A stretch of DNA of 10,854 bases, from contig JAUZOB010000091.1 in the NCBI GenBank assembly GCA_030706665.1, positions 1 through 10,854 on the forward strand. Reading direction: 5' to 3'. Positions 8,043 to 10,854 of this stretch are shown in pieces; position 1 is the first letter of the stretch; each line of letters opens with the position of its first letter. Below the pieces are notes generated by a model. That model saw only the letters and a program-made list of their open reading frames with translations. It made no database searches and had not been told where the DNA came from. This DNA comes from Bacteroidota bacterium (lineage in GTDB: Bacteria > Bacteroidota > Bacteroidia > Bacteroidales > Prolixibacteraceae). A program made the translations under genes and the position numbers.

Positions 8043-8531
8043 TTAGTTTTTCTTATTCTTCCAAAATTCATCCACAAACAGGTTGATTGCCTCATAATCA
8101 ATCTGAGAGATGCTTATATCGGTCTGAGCAACTTTCTTTACAATCAGCTTCTCCAGAAAGTTCATCTTTTCAAAAACAAATTCACCTCCGAAACAACCTT
8201 TAACCTTGCAATGGTCCCTTAACTTTTGAGGGAATGCATTTTCAAACTGTTCATTCTGCTTTTCTTTCATCATGCAACATATAAACAGCCCGATTTCCTT
8301 TTTAAGTAACAGATCCAGATTGTCTTCACAGAATGACTTAATCCGCTTTTGAATCATCCCGGCATGAATAGATCCTCCTATGATAACCCGATCATAGGAT
8401 TCGATCAAAGGTTTAGTTATACTCCGAAGATCCAATAAAGTGATGTCTTTATGCTTTTGTTTCTCTGCAATTAATTTGGCGACTTTCTCTGTTGTACCAT
8501 GTTTGGAAATATAGATGATTGCTGTTCTCAT
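8043..8531 (-). CDS. Flavodoxin-domain protein, HemG-like
   Basis: The 162-residue cytosolic product has the FMN phosphate-binding loop of a flavodoxin near its start (YISKHGTTEKVA, residues 7-18), followed by the second flavin loop IIGGSIHAG (50-58). These features, together with GGEFVFEKMNFLEKLIVKKV at 115-134, place it in the flavodoxin subgroup of E. coli HemG, the menaquinone-dependent protoporphyrinogen oxidase (181 residues). True protoporphyrinogen oxidase activity is not assured, because many anaerobes carry HemG-like proteins without a full heme pathway and no heme-biosynthesis gene is nearby. A redox or flavin electron-transfer role is the safer reading. The gene begins 14 bases after the stop of the exported phosphatase gene, so the two are almost certainly co-transcribed. 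It ends at the shared bidirectional terminator. Confidence 0.88.
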   Translation of the reverse strand: MRTAIIYISKHGTTEKVAKLIAEKQKHKDITLLDLRSITKPLIESYDRVIIGGSIHAGMIQKRIKSFCEDNLDLLLKKEIGLFICCMMKEKQNEQFENAFPQKLRDHCKVKGCFGGEFVFEKMNFLEKLIVKKVAQTDISISQIDYEAINLFVDEFWKNKKN

Positions 8532-8545
8532 TGAGTGAAGAGCTA

Positions 8546-9154
8546 TTAGTAATTGATAATATTATCAAATTTTATCTGACTTCTCTTTTCTAATTTCTTT
8601 TTAATGGTCTTAATGTCTGCTTTCTCAATATAACGGGGAATATTGCTGTATATTTCATGAAATCCATATCCACCATTGACCATTTCATCAATTGCCTCTT
8701 TCTTTGACCATCCTTGAAAAATAATACGATACATAGCGCAAATTAAACCGGTACGATCTGCCCCATGCCAACAATGTATCAGGATAGGTTTCGGAGATTT
8801 TGCAATGTATGTAAGAGCTCTGATAACATCTGCATCCTTGATACTCCCCGCGTCAATTTTCACCCGGCACAGGTTAATATCAATCCCTCTGATTTTATTC
8901 TCGTCCGAATGATATTCCCTAAGACTCAGCACGGTTTTAATTCCCATTCTGCTTATCTCGGCAAATCCAGTTTCATCAGGTTGAGCACAACGATAAACAT
9001 TTTTGTTGAGCTTATAAATATTCCTCAATGAGGCAGTCTTTACAGGCTGTGCCCATTTCGTCGGACGCATCGGTTGAGTCGTCGTTTGAGCAAAACTAAG
9101 CTCACTTATGACTGCCACGAAAAACAGTAGTACTATTTTTTTCATATCCAACAT
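8546..9154 (-). CDS. Exported dual-specificity/tyrosine phosphatase (HCX5R family)
   Basis: The 202-residue product has a signal peptide; the start may be the ATG at 9154 or, giving a neater signal (MKKIVLLFFVAVISELSFA), the in-frame ATG at 9145. The mature protein is a Cys-based phosphatase: N-terminal YRCAQP (54-59), typical of dual-specificity-like phosphatases, a conserved strand TVLSLRE (74-80), and the catalytic loop HCWHGADRTG (127-136) with nucleophile Cys128 and Arg134. Asp101 is a plausible general acid. Export argues against cytosolic phosphoprotein substrates; phospholipids, inositol phosphates or other periplasmic phosphoesters are possible, which is inference. A near-consensus promoter lies about 30 bases upstream. 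It is the first gene of a two-gene unit with the HemG-like flavodoxin. Confidence 0.9.
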   Translation of the reverse strand: MLDMKKIVLLFFVAVISELSFAQTTTQPMRPTKWAQPVKTASLRNIYKLNKNVYRCAQPDETGFAEISRMGIKTVLSLREYHSDENKIRGIDINLCRVKIDAGSIKDADVIRALTYIAKSPKPILIHCWHGADRTGLICAMYRIIFQGWSKKEAIDEMVNGGYGFHEIYSNIPRYIEKADIKTIKKKLEKRSQIKFDNIINY

Positions 9155-9415
9155 ATTTATTACTGAATATTATCCCCGCTCCCTAAAGATAACTTATTTT
9201 CCTCATTTTAGAAACCCTGTAAACACATTCGTCAACATTTGAAATCGAATATTACATTCAGGTGTCCTTTATCTCTCTTTATTTTCTAAATCACCATCGG
9301 ATCGACTTTTATAATAATCAGATATTCTTAGTATCAATAGGAACTTTTAAATTGAATAAACGGTAAAAAATAGCATAAGAGAATCACAACAAGTACATGT
9401 TAATAAGATTGCATC
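9155..9415. other. Divergent intergenic region (261 bases)
   Basis: AT-rich spacer between the exported phosphatase (minus) and the PP2C gene (plus). Besides the minus-strand promoter listed separately, a weak plus-strand candidate is TTCT (9325-9328) with a 19-base spacer to TAAATTG (9348-9354), about 61 bases before the PP2C start. The octamer GAATATTA occurs at 9165 and 9248. No open frame, RNA or terminator was recognised. Confidence 0.4.
9184..9214 (-). promoter_or_regulatory. Candidate Bacteroidetes-type promoter for the phosphatase-flavodoxin operon
   Basis: On the minus strand TTTC (9214-9211) is followed after 19 bases by TATCTTTA (9191-9184). Compared with the consensus TTTG-N19-TAnnTTTG there is one mismatch in each box and the spacing is as expected. 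The -7 box ends about 30 bases before the ATG at 9154, leaving a short leader. Confidence 0.45.
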
Positions 9416-10195
9416 ATGAAAGCTTATTCGTTTAGCATAAAAGGCAGAAGACAAAACAATGAGGATTATCTGTCATACGACAAACATCTGTATGTTTTGT
9501 GCGACGGAATCGGAGGTCAAATAAAAGGTGAAATTGCCAGTAGGTTAATAACACATTATCTGATCAAGATAAAAGGAGAAAAGCCTTTGCCTTTTTACAA
9601 TAAAGATGATGTACAGGATTATATCGGAACCGCACAAATGCTTTTAAATATTCAACTGGAAAAGCATCCCGAAGATGCAGGAATGGGAACCACCCTGACA
9701 GCCGTATTCGTATCACACGAACGATTGTATCTGGCTCATATCGGCGATAGCCGTATTTACCTCATCAAACCGTCCGAAGGATTATACTGGAGAACATGGG
9801 ACCATTCTGAAGTTGCCGCAATGGTTAAAATGGGAATGCTTACAGAAAAAGAAGCAGAGAATCATCCCATGAAAAATCTGATTACACGAGCGATAGTCGC
9901 CAACGACCAAAATGAAATAACCCAGGCTGATATCACCTGCGCAGACAATATTGAAACAGGTGATATTCTGCTTCTCTGTTCGGATGGAGTCCTGGAAGCC
10001 TTTTCCGAGAAGGAACTTTTGCAGACTTTATCCGATTCTCAATCAACCACGCAAGACAAATTTGAACGAATTAAAGACCATTGTGACAAGAACTCAAATG
10101 ATAACAGCAGCGCAATCCTCATAGAAATCGAGAAAGACGATGCATTTCATCATGGAGATAACCGTGAACTCGATTTCCGTCGTATTTCAATATGA
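9416..10195 (+). CDS. PP2C-type serine/threonine protein phosphatase (Stp1 type)
   Basis: The 259-residue cytosolic enzyme is a predicted metal-dependent phosphoprotein phosphatase. PP2C motifs appear in order: RRQNNED (11-17), CDGIGG with metal ligand Asp30 (29-34), GMGTTLTA (89-96), HIGDSRIYLI (108-117), WDHS (128-131), the LITRAI segment (155-160), LLLCSDGVLEAF with Asp190 (186-196), and NDNSSAI with Asp229 and Asn230. All expected metal ligands are present. The length is that of a stand-alone bacterial Stp1/PrpC enzyme, with a 20-residue charged tail after the last strand. Such phosphatases usually counter a Hanks-type kinase, but no kinase, FHA or vWA gene lies in the window, so its partner is elsewhere or unknown. 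The gene appears to be monocistronic and converges with the DUF4434 gene. Confidence 0.95.
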   Translation: MKAYSFSIKGRRQNNEDYLSYDKHLYVLCDGIGGQIKGEIASRLITHYLIKIKGEKPLPFYNKDDVQDYIGTAQMLLNIQLEKHPEDAGMGTTLTAVFVSHERLYLAHIGDSRIYLIKPSEGLYWRTWDHSEVAAMVKMGMLTEKEAENHPMKNLITRAIVANDQNEITQADITCADNIETGDILLLCSDGVLEAFSEKELLQTLSDSQSTTQDKFERIKDHCDKNSNDNSSAILIEIEKDDAFHHGDNRELDFRRISI

Positions 10196-10313
10196 ACCGA
10201 TTAAGGTCCGATCTAACACAAACTCACTACTCCTCTTGAAGAATAGATATTAGAGCTATAAAACATCAAAACTATTGCAAATCAAAGAATGTCCCGAACA
10301 TATATCTTTAAGA

Positions 10314-10854
10314 TTATTTTGTTTTAGAATCAACATTTAGTGAATCAACGTATTTTTTGTAATTTAGATAAAGATTCACTGCATCCTTTCCTCCCAGGGT
10401 GACAGACATATCGGGACTGGTAAATATTCCGGGATACTGATAACAAAGAATCTTTTCAAAATTGGAATACAGTTTCAAATCACTGATAATTCCATCCACA
10501 GGCCTTGGATACAAAGATCCATCGGGATTGAACAAAAATGCTTCCAGATCGAACCATAAATGACTGTTGGCATTATCACACAATTGCTGAAGCACCATAG
10601 CAGCATCCCTTCCCGTAAGATCATCTTTTTCCATGCGTGCAAAGCCAAACGGACAAAGAATATCCACCGATTTCAAAAGTTCAGGATAAACATTCAAGGC
10701 CTTCAGAATCTGATAACAATTGGGAGCAAGCATAATCGGCTTATCCGGTGCAAATTGCGTGCAATAGGCTTTAAACTTCCTGAAAAAGTCCACAATCTGC
10801 TGCTGCCTTAATTGAGCCTGTTTCTTGTCGCTTTCCCAGCTATCAAGGCTTCCG
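10314..10854 (-). CDS. DUF4434-like (TIM-barrel glycosidase-related) protein, N-terminus cut by window edge
   Basis: The frame stays open to the right edge, so 179 C-terminal residues are visible. An internal GTG codon at 10793 could be mistaken for a start, but coding continues upstream of it (DSWESDKKQAQLRQQQ), so the true start is outside the window. The visible part has features I associate with DUF4434, a family of predicted TIM-barrel hydrolases common in Bacteroidetes: APNCYQ, a VDILCPFGFARM strand-and-loop segment, WFDLEAFLF with its acidic pair, and a C-terminal ILCYQYPGIFTSP strand. The W-x-D-x-E segment is a candidate active-site region. Substrate and catalytic activity are unknown. 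The downstream gap to the PP2C gene is 118 bases, with no clear terminator hairpin. Family assignment is from memory of the motif layout. Confidence 0.72.
   Translation of the reverse strand, partial: GSLDSWESDKKQAQLRQQQIVDFFRKFKAYCTQFAPDKPIMLAPNCYQILKALNVYPELLKSVDILCPFGFARMEKDDLTGRDAAMVLQQLCDNANSHLWFDLEAFLFNPDGSLYPRPVDGIISDLKLYSNFEKILCYQYPGIFTSPDMSVTLGGKDAVNLYLNYKKYVDSLNVDSKTK

Noticed and set aside
7956..8222. 88-codon plus-strand open frame
   Set aside because: It spans the terminator hairpin and then runs antisense to the well-supported flavodoxin gene.
10791..10793. GTG as the start codon of the right-edge gene
   Set aside because: The same frame remains open for a further 20 codons to the window edge with ordinary coding content, and the visible domain lacks its N-terminal half.
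10560..10811. 83-codon plus-strand open frame near the right edge
   Set aside because: It is antisense to the DUF4434-like gene, whose motifs are conserved, and has no features of its own.

Overview
The window looks like chromosomal DNA of a Bacteroidetes species, most likely order Bacteroidales. The evidence is AT-rich intergenic DNA, no clear Shine-Dalgarno sequences, several matches to the Bacteroidetes promoter box TAnnTTTG, exported proteins ending their signal peptides in A-Q, and gene families typical of the group (PIF1-type helicase with an HRDC domain, DUF4434 protein, patatin of the YjjU type). The genus cannot be fixed from the sequence. No tRNA, rRNA, insertion sequence or CRISPR array was seen.

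Layout. Positions 1-1463 hold two minus-strand hydrolase genes, possibly one operon: a cytosolic patatin-like phospholipase followed by an exported SGNH/GDSL hydrolase cut by the left edge. A 359-base divergent intergenic stretch with a promoter facing each way leads to a plus-strand exported metallophosphoesterase (1823-2995), closed by a strong hairpin terminator. Then come a PIF1-family helicase with a C-terminal HRDC domain (3126-5258) and, after a 384-base gap, a quinol-type nitric oxide reductase (5643-7904). A long, nearly perfect hairpin at 7981-8016 separates this gene from a convergent minus-strand pair: an exported HCX5R phosphatase (8546-9154) followed 14 bases later by a HemG-like flavodoxin (8043-8531). 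Diverging from that pair is a PP2C-type serine/threonine phosphatase (9416-10195). The right edge holds the C-terminal part of a minus-strand DUF4434 protein.

The most notable item is in the gap before the nitric oxide reductase. Positions 5412-5572 contain the beginning and the end of a hemerythrin (HHE) domain gene, in different reading frames and with the middle missing. It reads as an internally deleted pseudogene. Hemerythrin-like proteins of this kind are linked to nitric oxide and oxygen handling, so the locus probably once encoded a hemerythrin plus nitric oxide reductase pair, of which only the reductase survives.

No novel multi-gene system is evident. The remaining genes are recognisable housekeeping or accessory functions, with three different phosphatase folds (calcineurin-like, Cys-based and PP2C) within about 8.5 kb.
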